Source: PALSA-1004 sp041483135 (lineage in GTDB: Bacteria > Pseudomonadota > Gammaproteobacteria > Burkholderiales > SG8-41). Taken from it: a stretch of DNA of 64,000 nt. The stretch lies in the NCBI GenBank assembly GCA_041483135.1, contig JBGPFE010000014.1, positions 1-64,000 of the forward strand, given 5' to 3'. A program made the position numbers and the translations under genes. Positions 8,646-16,330 of this stretch are shown here, piece by piece (position 1 is the stretch's first letter; each line of letters begins with the position of its first letter). A model generated the notes under the pieces. That model was not told the DNA's origin and made no database searches. It saw only the letters and a list, made by a program, of their open reading frames with translations.

Positions 8646-10100
8646 CTACCATCTGAGCTTGAGCACGTAGGGAACCGGAGGAGGGACGTGAAGATCCTCG
8701 GGGGGCAACCCGACAAAACGCAGGTCGTCCTCGGTGATCGCCGGCATGGTCGGCTGCAAACCGTCGTAATACTTGGTGTTAATCAGCATTCGATTACATC
8801 CTGCACAGTAAGTATCGGTGCCGAAGCGCTCGGTAATCTCCTTCAGTCGGTTGTAGATATAAATCATCTCGCGGATGCTGGGAGGATAATGGCCCTCGAG
8901 TGCGGTACCTTTGAGGGGAACGAACACAAATATAGTTGGTATCACACCCATGGACGCAAGATGAGTGATTCCATTCACGGTGCTTTGAGCCGGTTCTAGG
9001 CCAGCAATGATGTTGGCGCTCGCATGTCCGGTGCCAAACGTCTTCACCATATACCGGATCATCCTGTCGTAATGAGCATGGCCAGGCACCCCCTTCTCGA
9101 TATCTCTGACTTTACCCGGACACATCTTTGCGAACAGCTGCGGATCGTAGATCTCGTAGTTAAAGCCCACCAGGTCCGCCCCGGCTTCAAACAACATGTC
9201 GATGTACCGCTCGTCGTCCGGCGGAGCAATCGTGAGCCGTAGCCAGTTATCGGGGAACGCGTCTTTCAGCGGTCTTAAATATTTAGCGTGAACTTTTGCG
9301 CCCCTGTCCGGAGGCGGTGTACTGCCGCCAGCAAACACTGGGCCATGACGAAAATTCGGTTGCTTGCGTGCTTCAGCCACGGTTTCAAGAAAATCTTCAG
9401 GCTTTTTAGGAAAAACATCACGCCCGGATTCTAGGTTTTCATCGATACTACAGAAGCGACACTCTGCGCCTTTATAGTCGTCTTGAAAACGCCCGAAATA
9501 ATGGCAGTGGGGGAAGATAGTCGCCCCGCCGAAATCTCCGGCAAGCGGCATGACGCTACGCATTGGCAGCCCACGCGTCGTCTTGTGATCATAGTATTGC
9601 GGATACGGAGGGATACTTACGCTCATGATTTTTTCGGCCTTTACCTTGTCCTCAAGGCACTGCCACCGTCCGTCGTCTCGCAGCCGCGCGGGTTTTTTGC
9701 CGATGTAATACCTGCCGTTTTCTAACTCTAGCGTAAAAGGCGTTTTGTCCCGCAAATGGTCACTAACCGTAGTGCCCACGGGCAGGCCAACATAGACTTT
9801 GCCGGGATCGAGGATGATGTCCAAAGCGTGTTTACCCACCGCGCCGACGGCATGATCGACCTTCAATGTCTTACCGATCTCCGCTGCGGCTTCTGGCGAT
9901 ACGTTAAGACCCTGGCTCAAAAGCTCGAGTTTAAGGATGACCGGGTGATACTGAGTGCTCTTTCTCGGCCGGCCTAGATTCTCGGCAGGAACCCAGCGCT
10001 TCGAAAGAATCGTCCTGAGATCTGCGCCTGGCGGGAGATCGTCTGTTTTGGCTTCCGCATCCGACGTGATCGCATCACGTTCTTTTTCAACGATGGTCAT
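8646..10100 (-). CDS. Radical SAM-like protein with non-canonical cysteine spacing
   Basis: This 484-residue protein looks like a radical SAM enzyme but lacks the usual CX3CX2C motif. The only fitting cluster is C199-x14-C214-x2-C217 (core HCHYFG...ECRFCS). A GG-containing segment FAGGSTPPP near residue 257 could be the SAM-contacting GGE-like motif. A second pair, C432 and C435 (YCAGCNR), near the C-terminus could bind an auxiliary cluster or metal. AAGGAG lies 8 bases before the ATG at 10100. The flanking ferredoxin and GntR genes suggest a small regulated unit. Substrate and product are unknown to me. Confidence 0.7.
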   Translation of the reverse strand: MTIVEKERDAITSDAEAKTDDLPPGADLRTILSKRWVPAENLGRPRKSTQYHPVILKLELLSQGLNVSPEAAAEIGKTLKVDHAVGAVGKHALDIILDPGKVYVGLPVGTTVSDHLRDKTPFTLELENGRYYIGKKPARLRDDGRWQCLEDKVKAEKIMSVSIPPYPQYYDHKTTRGLPMRSVMPLAGDFGGATIFPHCHYFGRFQDDYKGAECRFCSIDENLESGRDVFPKKPEDFLETVAEARKQPNFRHGPVFAGGSTPPPDRGAKVHAKYLRPLKDAFPDNWLRLTIAPPDDERYIDMLFEAGADLVGFNYEIYDPQLFAKMCPGKVRDIEKGVPGHAHYDRMIRYMVKTFGTGHASANIIAGLEPAQSTVNGITHLASMGVIPTIFVFVPLKGTALEGHYPPSIREMIYIYNRLKEITERFGTDTYCAGCNRMLINTKYYDGLQPTMPAITEDDLRFVGLPPEDLHVPPPVPYVLKLRW

Positions 10101-10126
10101 ACTCTGCTCCTTGAAGTCTCAGCCAG

Positions 10127-10816
10127 CTACATTGATGCGAGATACACGTGATGCGGCTCTTGCTCGATGAACTTCTTGACGTGCTCTCCGCCGCGCCTGA
10201 CGTGCGCCCGGACCGCCTGCTCCAGGTCAACCGGGTCTTTCGATACGAGCGCTTTCAGAATACGCCGATTCTCAAAGAGAATCTCATGAGCACGCGGCGG
10301 ATACCTCTTGACGATGATTGTCCCGATACTCCAGATGCGAGCGTTAAGTCCTGCCAGAATCTGCCTTAGTACGTCGTTACCAGTAGCCGCGGCTACCGCG
10401 TTGTGAAATTTACGATTCGCCAACAGAAACTCGTCATAGCGTTTTTGCTGAAGGAGTGTCTGCGAACCGTTTAAGATACCCGTCATTTGCCGGGCTGCCT
10501 CTTCACTTAGGTTAGGAAGCGCTTCTTTCGCCACCTCTACCTCCAAGGCCTCACGAACCATATAGAAATTCATAATGTCTCGGACGCTCAAGGCTTGAAC
10601 AACATAACCGGAACCCAGTTCTCGCTTAACCAGCCCTTCCTGTTCAAGCCGCCCCAAGGCTTCTTTGACTGGCGTTCTGCTGACACCGAGTTCCTTCGCA
10701 ATCTCCAACGCCTTCAGCCGCTCATTGGGTTTGTATCCGAAGCTGGTAATACGTTCCTTTAAGAAAAGGTAAGCCTTTTCTTGGTAGCATTCGGCGGCAT
10801 TACAAGTTGAATCCAT
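10127..10816 (-). CDS. GntR-family transcriptional regulator, FCD (FadR-like) subfamily
   Basis: This ~229-residue protein has an N-terminal winged helix with the GntR pattern ALEIAKELGVSRTPVKEALGRLEQEGLV, followed by an all-helical FCD ligand domain (DIMNFYMVREALEVEVAK and an FHxA-type FHNAVAAATGN segment). Such regulators usually repress a neighbouring metabolic unit until a carboxylate ligand binds. I chose the ATG at 10816; the ORF extends to 10879, but the extra residues are hydrophobic and unlike the family. It lies upstream of the radical SAM and ferredoxin genes on the same strand and is likely autoregulated with them. Confidence 0.85.
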   Translation of the reverse strand: MDSTCNAAECYQEKAYLFLKERITSFGYKPNERLKALEIAKELGVSRTPVKEALGRLEQEGLVKRELGSGYVVQALSVRDIMNFYMVREALEVEVAKEALPNLSEEAARQMTGILNGSQTLLQQKRYDEFLLANRKFHNAVAAATGNDVLRQILAGLNARIWSIGTIIVKRYPPRAHEILFENRRILKALVSKDPVDLEQAVRAHVRRGGEHVKKFIEQEPHHVYLASM

Positions 10817-11043
10817 AGTGAATCCACTTTTAAAACATAACAGCAACGACGTCAATAGCCAGTGAGTGAAGTAAGACATTCCTGAATGAGGCGGGGGCGC
10901 GGATGAGTAATGGATCCAATCACTTAACGCATTAGAACAGCGCGCGATCAGACAAGCGGTCGAACGAAGCTAGAGCGACTACGAGAGTTCGGAGAGTGGG
11001 AACTCGAGGGGTGTATCAAAGACGAGGCGCGTCCTTCCGGTTC

Positions 11044-11895
11044 TTAATTGCGCCTCACCGCTTGGCGAATGCAGCGCACGGCTTGGACGTTCGGACCGAC
11101 CACGCCCAGCCCCACGCGCAACGCTTCGGTTTCCATGATGTCCTGCGGCACGACGTTCGCGATGTTGACGTCGGGTCCGAATTCGGCGACCAGAAACTTC
11201 TTCATGTCTTCGACCGCCGACAGCGTGACGCCGTGTATCCACGGGCCTGGCAGCTCGATCAGGACTTTGGACATGTCGAGCGCGCGACGGATACCGTTGA
11301 TCAGTTTCAGCTTGGGCTTGCCGTTCTCGATCAGCTCCGCGGCTTCCACCAGCACGAGCTCGGCACCGGCGGCGAAACAGTCCTCGGCCTGGCTCACCAG
11401 CAGTCGCGCATCGTTCTTCATGTCCTTGGAACCGACCTCGCCGAACACCGCCAGACCCGCACCGACCGCGAGCCGGATCTGCTCCCGGCGTTGCCTGGGT
11501 GATAACGGCACGCAGTTGTCGGAAACCTCTACCACATCGAAGCCGACGCGCCGGGCTTCCCTGAGAAAGCGCGGCAGCGCGCGCTTGCCGTAGACCGCAT
11601 AAACATATTCCTGGAATTGGCCGCCGATGAACGGCCGCACGCGATGCCTGCGGTACAGCGCGAGCTTTTTGCGCAGATAGCCGAGATCGTAAAGTCGCGA
11701 GGTACCCACCGCGATCTTGCCGAGATCGATGTAGCGCCCCGCCATCTCGAGCATATCCTCCACCATGCCGTACGGCAGGCCGAAATCGGCGACCATGGTC
11801 AGGCCGGTTGCGCGCGGTTTCGTCTGGCTGCGCGCACGCGGCAGCTCGACGAACGTGAACGGCACGATGTGGGATCTTGATGAGGTACGCACCAT
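11044..11895 (-). CDS. Phosphosulfolactate synthase family protein (ComA-like)
   Basis: This 283-residue TIM-barrel protein matches ComA, which joins phosphoenolpyruvate and sulfite to give (2R)-phospho-3-sulfolactate in coenzyme M and sulfolactate pathways. Family segments are KPRATGLTMVADFG, DLGKIAVGTSRLY, FIGGQFQEYV, VEVSDNCVPL, VFGEVGSKD and VLVEAAEL. I chose the ATG at 11895 because upstream residues of the longer ORF (to 12036) are unlike the family. No ComB or ComC homologue is adjacent. A TGTCA-N6-TATCA site lies 207-222 bases upstream. Bacterial paralogues may have other substrates, so the exact reaction is inferred. Confidence 0.82.
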   Translation of the reverse strand: MVRTSSRSHIVPFTFVELPRARSQTKPRATGLTMVADFGLPYGMVEDMLEMAGRYIDLGKIAVGTSRLYDLGYLRKKLALYRRHRVRPFIGGQFQEYVYAVYGKRALPRFLREARRVGFDVVEVSDNCVPLSPRQRREQIRLAVGAGLAVFGEVGSKDMKNDARLLVSQAEDCFAAGAELVLVEAAELIENGKPKLKLINGIRRALDMSKVLIELPGPWIHGVTLSAVEDMKKFLVAEFGPDVNIANVVPQDIMETEALRVGLGVVGPNVQAVRCIRQAVRRN

Positions 11896-12285
11896 ATTTT
11901 CTTGACTTAACAATTCAGCGAGATGCCTGAAGCAACCATACTTCGCAGCACAACAAGCCAAGGGTTCATTATTGACTCTGGGGGTTCTTGCAAAACTAGA
12001 GATCAGGCACGATGCGCCTAACTGACAGCTATCCATCCTAACTATATAGCCTGCCGGCTGCGTACATGAACTCGATAATGGTTGATTATTCTGGGGAGCT
12101 TTGTCAACTATCTATCAAAGTCGCCCGGTGTGCCGGGCTGAAGGCCTCACCGAAAAGCAAGAGCGCAGACTGTAGGCACCGAGGGTTAGGCCCGACTACT
12201 ATAGTTTCAATAATGAGGTGTGCGTGGGAAATGACGAATCCCATTTGGCGGCGCACGGCGCCACCATCACGCGTCGCGTCAATTG
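11896..12285. other. Gene-free stretch between ComA-like and adk genes
   Basis: These 390 bases lie between the ComA-like gene start and the adk stop, both on the minus strand. They hold a candidate Crp/Fnr-type site at 12102-12117 and, on the minus strand, a CATTAT hexamer at 12080-12075 that could be a -10 element. Short plus-strand frames here have no ribosome site and no recognisable product. Confidence 0.5.
12102..12117. promoter_or_regulatory. Candidate Crp/Fnr-type operator (imperfect)
   Basis: TGTCA-ACTATC-TATCA keeps one perfect half-site, the six-base spacer and four of five bases of the second half. Reading toward the ComA-like gene (minus), a CATTAT hexamer at 12080-12075 predicts a start near 12068, about 41 bases from the site centre (12109.5), which is class II activator geometry. 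It is the weakest member of the seven-site set by palindrome match. Confidence 0.4.
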
Positions 12286-12957
12286 CTAGACAATCGCTGT
12301 GAGTTTACCCAATAGATTGAACAGCCGGTCCCATACTTGCTGGACTGATCCGCCGCCAAAGACCTTAACGAAGCGTGGCGCGTAGGGGTCGCGTGAACGC
12401 TCCCACTCGATGTAGTAGCTGATAATCGGCACGGTTTGAGTATAGTACGCCCCGATTCGCTTGCGGACTATATCCTCCCTGTCGTCAGGACGCTGCACTA
12501 GGTCTTCACCGGTAATATCGTCCTTTCCCGCTACCCTGGGTGGATTGAATTTCACGTGATAAACACGGCCCGATGCGGGATGAACGCGCCTGCCGCTCAT
12601 ACGCTGCATCAAGACGCGCTCAGGAACATCGATCTCCACGACATAGTCAAGCCTGATCCGGGCCGAACGCAACGCATCAGCCTGAGCCGGCGTTCGAGGA
12701 AAACCGTCGATCACGAATCCGTGCCGACAATCGCTCAGGCTGATTCGATCATTGACCAGCTCAATGACGAGATCGTCTGGCACCAGTGCACCAGCCTCGA
12801 TGAACTCTTTGGCCCGTAATCCCAACTCGGTTCCGGATTCCATCGCCGATCGCAATATGTCGCCGGTGGAAATATGGGCAATGCCATATTTCTCGCTCAA
12901 GAAACGCGCCTGAGTTCCTTTTCCAGCTCCAGGCATTCCGATAAGCACGCAACGCAT
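12286..12957 (-). CDS. adk: Adenylate kinase
   Basis: This 223-residue enzyme interconverts ATP + AMP with 2 ADP in the cytoplasm. It has the P-loop GMPGAGKGT (residues 7-15), the AMP site STGDILR, the FPRT motif DGFPRTPAQA and a long LID beginning MSGRRVHPASGRVYH. The start at 12957 is fixed by AAGGAGGAG just upstream; a longer in-frame ORF to 13119 is not needed. The surroundings (ComA-like gene, TauE exporter) are not typical for the housekeeping adk, so it may be a second copy. Confidence 0.93.
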   Translation of the reverse strand: MRCVLIGMPGAGKGTQARFLSEKYGIAHISTGDILRSAMESGTELGLRAKEFIEAGALVPDDLVIELVNDRISLSDCRHGFVIDGFPRTPAQADALRSARIRLDYVVEIDVPERVLMQRMSGRRVHPASGRVYHVKFNPPRVAGKDDITGEDLVQRPDDREDIVRKRIGAYYTQTVPIISYYIEWERSRDPYAPRFVKVFGGGSVQQVWDRLFNLLGKLTAIV

Positions 12958-13273
12958 GGCCCCTCCTCCTTTGAATTTCACGATTACTGCCAGACAACCA
13001 ATCAACCAATACGCTCGCTGGCTCATACCCATTCTTGACGCGGCTTGCGTTGCTGAGAAATTAAAATTTGTGATGGGCAGATCAGCGGTTGCAATCCCTG
13101 CGAAACGCGATGCGGGCACAAATACAGGTAAATCGCGCTGTCGCCGCTCTCACTGCGAAACCATGTCAACTATTTGACACTTCGACGCGCGGAATACGGG
13201 TAAATTCGTATAGTACCCCTTGGCTGGAAAATTGCGCCCCGCGATCTCAGCCACAGTAATCGAGAATCCAAAT
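12958..13273. other. Divergent control region between adk and tauE-like gene
   Basis: These 316 bases separate the divergent adk and exporter genes. They carry a perfect TGTCA-N6-TGACA palindrome at 13164-13179 and AT-rich hexamers TAAATT (13201-13206) and TATAGT (13209-13214) that could serve a plus-strand promoter. No small gene is visible. Confidence 0.5.
13164..13179. promoter_or_regulatory. Candidate Crp/Fnr-type operator (perfect)
   Basis: TGTCAACTATTTGACA is a perfect palindrome in the outer six bases of each half. Its centre is 13171.5. A TAAATT hexamer at 13201-13206 gives a predicted plus-strand start near 13213, 41.5 bases from the centre. The same 16 bases recur exactly at 34430-34445. 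The likely target is the TauE/SafE gene at 13274. Confidence 0.6.
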
Positions 13274-14182
13274 ATGGACTTCAGCTTTAACCCCTTTGTT
13301 GCCTTCGGCTGGAGCGTGCTGGCTGGCTTCATCATGTCCATGGGCGCCGGGGGCGGGGGCATTCTTGCCGGGATAGGACACATTTCCCTCCTGGGCATCG
13401 CCGACGCGAACATGATCAAGGTGGTAAACCAGATCCTCGAGTTCGCGAGCCGGATTGTCTCGGTGCCGCTTTACTACCGCCAGAAGCGCCTGGTCTGGAG
13501 CCTTGCGCTCACGTACGGCATTGGGACGCCCATCGGGGCGATCGCCGGCTCGTGGTTCTCAAAGAGCTATCTCTCGGACATGGTCGTGTATCGGCCGGTG
13601 TTCGGATTGTTGGTAGCATTCGTCGCCGCACGCGTACTCTACGAGAGCTGGGGCAGGAGAGCGCAGAATCACGCTGGCCTGCGCAAGGCGCGCGAAGCGT
13701 CGGACCGCATGTCGCGCAACGCCCGGGCCGCGGGCGCCAGGGAATCCCAGGGAATCGATGGACCGCGGACCGTGCGCTTCGGCATGTGGCAGAGCCGGGT
13801 GCGCTTTGGTGGCGAGCATTTCGATTTCAATCCCTGGAGTGCCGCGCTTGGCGGCTTCGTCATCTCTTTTATCGGCTCCACATTCGGCGTGGGAGGTGGA
13901 TTCCTGGTCACTCCTTTCATGGCGAGCGTTCTGCTCTTTCCCGTGTACCTTGTCGTGGGAACGAGCCTCGTCGCTCTGATGATTCCGCTCACGATAAGCG
14001 TAATGACTTACCTTGCGCTCAAGGTCGGCGTGGACTGGCGGCTTGTGGCGGTGGAAGTGCCCGCAGTCCTGATCGGTTCTTTCCTCGGACCGGTGCTCAA
14101 CCGCTACATGAACGAGAAGGCGCTGAAAACCTTCGTTGCGGTCGTGCTGCTCGGGATCGGCCTGTACTACGTTTCCGGTTGA
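13274..14182 (+). CDS. Sulfite exporter TauE/SafE family permease
   Basis: This 302-residue inner-membrane protein has the two-part TauE/SafE (DUF81) arrangement: an N-terminal half beginning FVAFGWSVLAGFIMSMGAGGGGIL and a second half beginning SAALGGFVISFIGSTFGVGGGFL, each with a glycine-rich motif. The family exports sulfite or related organosulfur anions formed in sulfonate breakdown. I chose the ATG at 13274; a TTG at 13220 would add residues unlike the family. It lies just before the Crp/Fnr regulator gene. The transported anion is inferred from family only. Confidence 0.85.
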   Translation: MDFSFNPFVAFGWSVLAGFIMSMGAGGGGILAGIGHISLLGIADANMIKVVNQILEFASRIVSVPLYYRQKRLVWSLALTYGIGTPIGAIAGSWFSKSYLSDMVVYRPVFGLLVAFVAARVLYESWGRRAQNHAGLRKAREASDRMSRNARAAGARESQGIDGPRTVRFGMWQSRVRFGGEHFDFNPWSAALGGFVISFIGSTFGVGGGFLVTPFMASVLLFPVYLVVGTSLVALMIPLTISVMTYLALKVGVDWRLVAVEVPAVLIGSFLGPVLNRYMNEKALKTFVAVVLLGIGLYYVSG

Positions 14183-14305
14183 AGGGGGGCCAGTCAGCCC
14201 GGACGGCGAACTTTCAGGTTCGGCCGCAGGTTTCCGTCTGCCTGCGGCTTCCGTACCGTCATCATTGCCGCCTCCAGTCGGTGGTCATTCCACCACGCCA
14301 GCGGT

Positions 14306-14336
14306 TTGGCTCGATCTGCATCATATCCCTATAATA
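14306..14336 (+). promoter_or_regulatory. Sigma-70-type promoter of the crp/fnr-like gene
   Basis: A perfect TATAAT stands at 14331-14336, with TTGGCT at 14307-14312 as a possible -35 element 18 bases upstream. The expected transcription start is about 14342-14343, which coincides with the chosen ATG at 14342. The mRNA may therefore be leaderless. No TGTCA-N6-TGACA site is seen here, so autoregulation is not evident. Confidence 0.55.
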
Positions 14337-14341
14337 CCCCG

Positions 14342-15046
14342 ATGCTTCAAAGGACAAGGACGCGTGAAGCTCGCACGGACGGACATCTCGACGTGCTGGG
14401 CTCCATTCCGCCGGTTTATCATAAGGCGGTGCTCGAGCAATGCCAGCGCCGCGTGCTCGCAAGGGGCGAGCTGATCTGGTCCCAAGGCGAGCCGTCCCAG
14501 TATGTCGCGTTCCTCGTCTCTGGAAAGGTGATGTCCTGGTTCCAGGCGAGAAACGGCAAGACCGGAACGACGGGCTTCTGGTGCGCGGGGGACCTGCTCG
14601 GCGCCGCCGACGTCGGCACGGTCAGCACACGGCAGCAGACGGTGCGCTGCCTCGAGGAATGCGTGATCTACACGCTATCTTTCGAGCGCTTCGACGACCT
14701 CGTGCGACGTTTTCCAGAGCTCGGGCTGGCCGTAATCCGGGCCCTTTCGGTCCGGCTACGCTCGGTCGCCCAACTAGCCATCACGCTCGAGACCCAGCCC
14801 GCTTTCGAGCGCATATGCACGGTGCTTCTAGCACTGTCCGAGCGGTTCGGCATCGATAGCGACGAGGGTGTGCTGATCAACCTGAAGCCGACCAATGAAG
14901 ACCTCGCGGCCATTGCCGGCGTCACACGCCAGTTCACCAATGCGACGCTGCGCGACCTGCGCCAGCGAGGGCTGCTGATCACGCGCAGAAGAAACATCAT
15001 CCTCACCGACCGCGCGGCAATCGAAAAACTGGCGTACCGCCAGTGA
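14342..15046 (+). CDS. Crp/Fnr-family transcriptional regulator
   Basis: This 234-residue protein has a cyclic-nucleotide-binding-like barrel (residues ~15-125), a long dimer helix (~127-150) and a C-terminal winged helix. Its recognition helix, VTRQFTNATLRDL, is at about 194-206. It lacks the N-terminal Cys cluster of FNR, lacks Cys/His at the CooA haem positions, and has Arg-Gln-Gln where CRP has the cAMP-contacting Arg-Ser. The ligand is thus unknown. An Arg-Gln pair in the recognition helix (R196, Q197) would fit a TGTCA half-site. Neighbouring TGTCA-N6-TGACA sites make it the obvious candidate to bind them. Confidence 0.9.
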   Translation: MLQRTRTREARTDGHLDVLGSIPPVYHKAVLEQCQRRVLARGELIWSQGEPSQYVAFLVSGKVMSWFQARNGKTGTTGFWCAGDLLGAADVGTVSTRQQTVRCLEECVIYTLSFERFDDLVRRFPELGLAVIRALSVRLRSVAQLAITLETQPAFERICTVLLALSERFGIDSDEGVLINLKPTNEDLAAIAGVTRQFTNATLRDLRQRGLLITRRRNIILTDRAAIEKLAYRQ

Positions 15047-15123
15047 CGTACCGTGTGCGCCTCAAGGCGCGCGGCGCCGATTACGAGCTCCGTACGTTTC
15101 CCGACGAACCCCTGCCGAGCTAG
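15043..15123 (+). pseudogene. Possible truncated ferredoxin/reductase N-terminus
   Basis: A GTG overlapping the stop of the crp/fnr-like gene (GTGA) opens a 26-codon frame, VTYRVRLKARGADYELRTF and a short rest, ending in TAG. The start resembles the first beta strands of plant-type [2Fe-2S] ferredoxin domains of oxygenase reductases, but no cysteines follow. In-frame reading past the TAG stays open for about 45 codons without clear similarity. It may be a gene remnant or chance. Confidence 0.25.
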
Positions 15124-15294
15124 CAGTCCGAAGCAGCACCGATCGCAATCGTGATCTTGGAATTCGAACCCAGACATCCGGAGAGCCTGCGCGAGTACTT
15201 AAATCGTATTCACGCCGAGCGCACCATGTCGGCGGTGACGAGCGCATCCAGCTCATGAATTTCCAGAAGAAATCGGACGTGACTGCCGGAGACA

Positions 15295-15600
15295 TTAATC
15301 CTTCAGGTACACCGTATCGGCGTCCACTTCTACCCGGTACATTTCGAGCGGCGCCTCAGCGAGACCTCGAGGCTCGCCACCCTTTCGCAAGCTCCACTGC
15401 CAAAGATGCTCCAGACAGGTGAGGACTTCTCCGTCGAACACCCCGTCGCACAAGGCAATGCCTTCATGCGGACACGCGGCTTGGCAGGCAAAAATACGGT
15501 CGCCCGCGTTGATGACGCAAACCTTTCTGCCGTTCGATTCGAATTGCTTTATTTCGTTGACCGGGACGTCTGTGACTTTACAGATTAGCGTTCGTTCCAT
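15295..15600 (-). CDS. Rieske-type [2Fe-2S] ferredoxin
   Basis: This 101-residue soluble protein has the Rieske ligands as CPH (residues ~44-46) and CLEH (~62-65), separated by the usual spacing. It resembles the ferredoxin components of aromatic-ring oxygenases, such as the TmoC type, which pass electrons from a reductase to an oxygenase. No oxygenase subunit is encoded nearby. It is transcribed divergently from the thioredoxin-like ferredoxin gene, and a TGTCA-N6-CGACA site lies 35-50 bases before its ATG. Confidence 0.9.
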   Translation of the reverse strand: MERTLICKVTDVPVNEIKQFESNGRKVCVINAGDRIFACQAACPHEGIALCDGVFDGEVLTCLEHLWQWSLRKGGEPRGLAEAPLEMYRVEVDADTVYLKD

Positions 15601-15634
15601 GGCCCTATGCTGCCACAGCCGCGGCAGAACTCCT

Positions 15635-15650
15635 TGTCAACTACCCGACA
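15635..15650. promoter_or_regulatory. Candidate Crp/Fnr-type operator (one mismatch)
   Basis: TGTCA-ACTACC-CGACA differs from the palindrome by one base. It lies 35-50 bases upstream of the Rieske ferredoxin ATG. No good -10 element is found at the activator distance on the minus strand, so the role (activation, repression or loop formation with 15911) is open. Confidence 0.4.
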
Positions 15651-15910
15651 GGACGACATGCGGCAACCGGGAACGGTGGCTGCGGACAAGGGGGGCCGAG
15701 CCGCTGCTTCTCGATGGCGTCGACTGCACGAACGTGGCCGATACATGGCCGCTGTGCGAGTCTCGCGTCGTAGGGGAGCTGCTGCGCGGGCCAGCGTGCC
15801 GGTTGTCGCACGAGCGCGGGGCCACGTAAGCGAAGTTTTTGATCGACAGATCAGGTCGCCGTATGGCGGCAGCGTCGTGACACCTGAGCGCACGAGTTGT
15901 CCCAACCGAC

Positions 15911-15926
15911 TGTCAAGTATATGACA
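15911..15926 (+). promoter_or_regulatory. Candidate Crp/Fnr-type operator with class II geometry
   Basis: TGTCA-AGTATA-TGACA is a perfect half-site pair centred at 15918.5. A TATCTT hexamer at 15948-15953 predicts a start near 15960, exactly 41.5 bases from the centre, as in class II Crp/Fnr-activated promoters. The ferredoxin ATG follows at 15989. Confidence 0.6.
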
Positions 15927-15988
15927 GCGCACCCCGCGGCAAGCGCGTATCTTCCGGCGGGAGCATAGTTCACCGATTAGAGATCCCA

Positions 15989-16330
15989 ATGGCCGGCTAC
16001 CGGCGACACGTATTTGTCTGCCTCAACGAGCGGGACCCAAGCGACCCGAAAGGTTGCTGCAAGCACCGCGGCTCCGATGAGGTCTTCAAGACGCTCAAGG
16101 CAGGCGTCCACAAAGCCGGTCTTGCCGACGTGCGGATCAACCGCGCCGGCTGTTTCGAACATTGCGCGTACGGCCCGACGGTCGTGATTTATCCCGAAGC
16201 CGTGTGGTACCGCGTGCCGTCCGTCGAGGATGCGCAGGAAATCCTGCGCAGCCACATCATTGAAGGAAAGGTCGTCGATCGCCTGCTCATCGACAACATC
16301 GCATATCACCAGAAGGAATCGCAAATATGA
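15989..16330 (+). CDS. Thioredoxin-like [2Fe-2S] ferredoxin
   Basis: This 113-residue protein belongs to the thioredoxin-like (Shethna-type) ferredoxins. The N-terminal segment HVFVCLNERDP leads to GCC, and the second half has AGCFEHCAYGP; the four cluster ligands should come from Cys residues in these two regions. It carries single electrons for redox enzymes. The stop overlaps the amidohydrolase start by 4 bases (ATGA), so the two genes form one operon. A candidate Crp/Fnr site lies 63-78 bases upstream of the ATG. Confidence 0.9.
   Translation: MAGYRRHVFVCLNERDPSDPKGCCKHRGSDEVFKTLKAGVHKAGLADVRINRAGCFEHCAYGPTVVIYPEAVWYRVPSVEDAQEILRSHIIEGKVVDRLLIDNIAYHQKESQI

Larger units (their letters stand above)
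15601..15988. other. Divergent control region with two candidate operators
   Basis: These 388 bases separate the divergent Rieske ferredoxin and [2Fe-2S] ferredoxin genes. They contain a TGTCA-N6-CGACA site at 15635-15650 near the Rieske gene and a perfect TGTCA-N6-TGACA site at 15911-15926 near the other. Open frames inside on either strand have compositions of shadow frames and no ribosome sites, so I call no gene. Confidence 0.5.

Noticed and set aside
12066..12302. A 78-codon plus-strand frame between the ComA-like and adk genes
   Set aside because: No ribosome site, no recognisable product, and it overlaps the end of adk on the other strand and the candidate control site.
14342..15046. 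Identification of the regulator as CooA (CO sensor)
   Set aside because: The operator type is similar, but the Cys and His positions that bind haem in CooA are occupied by other residues and no CO dehydrogenase genes are near.
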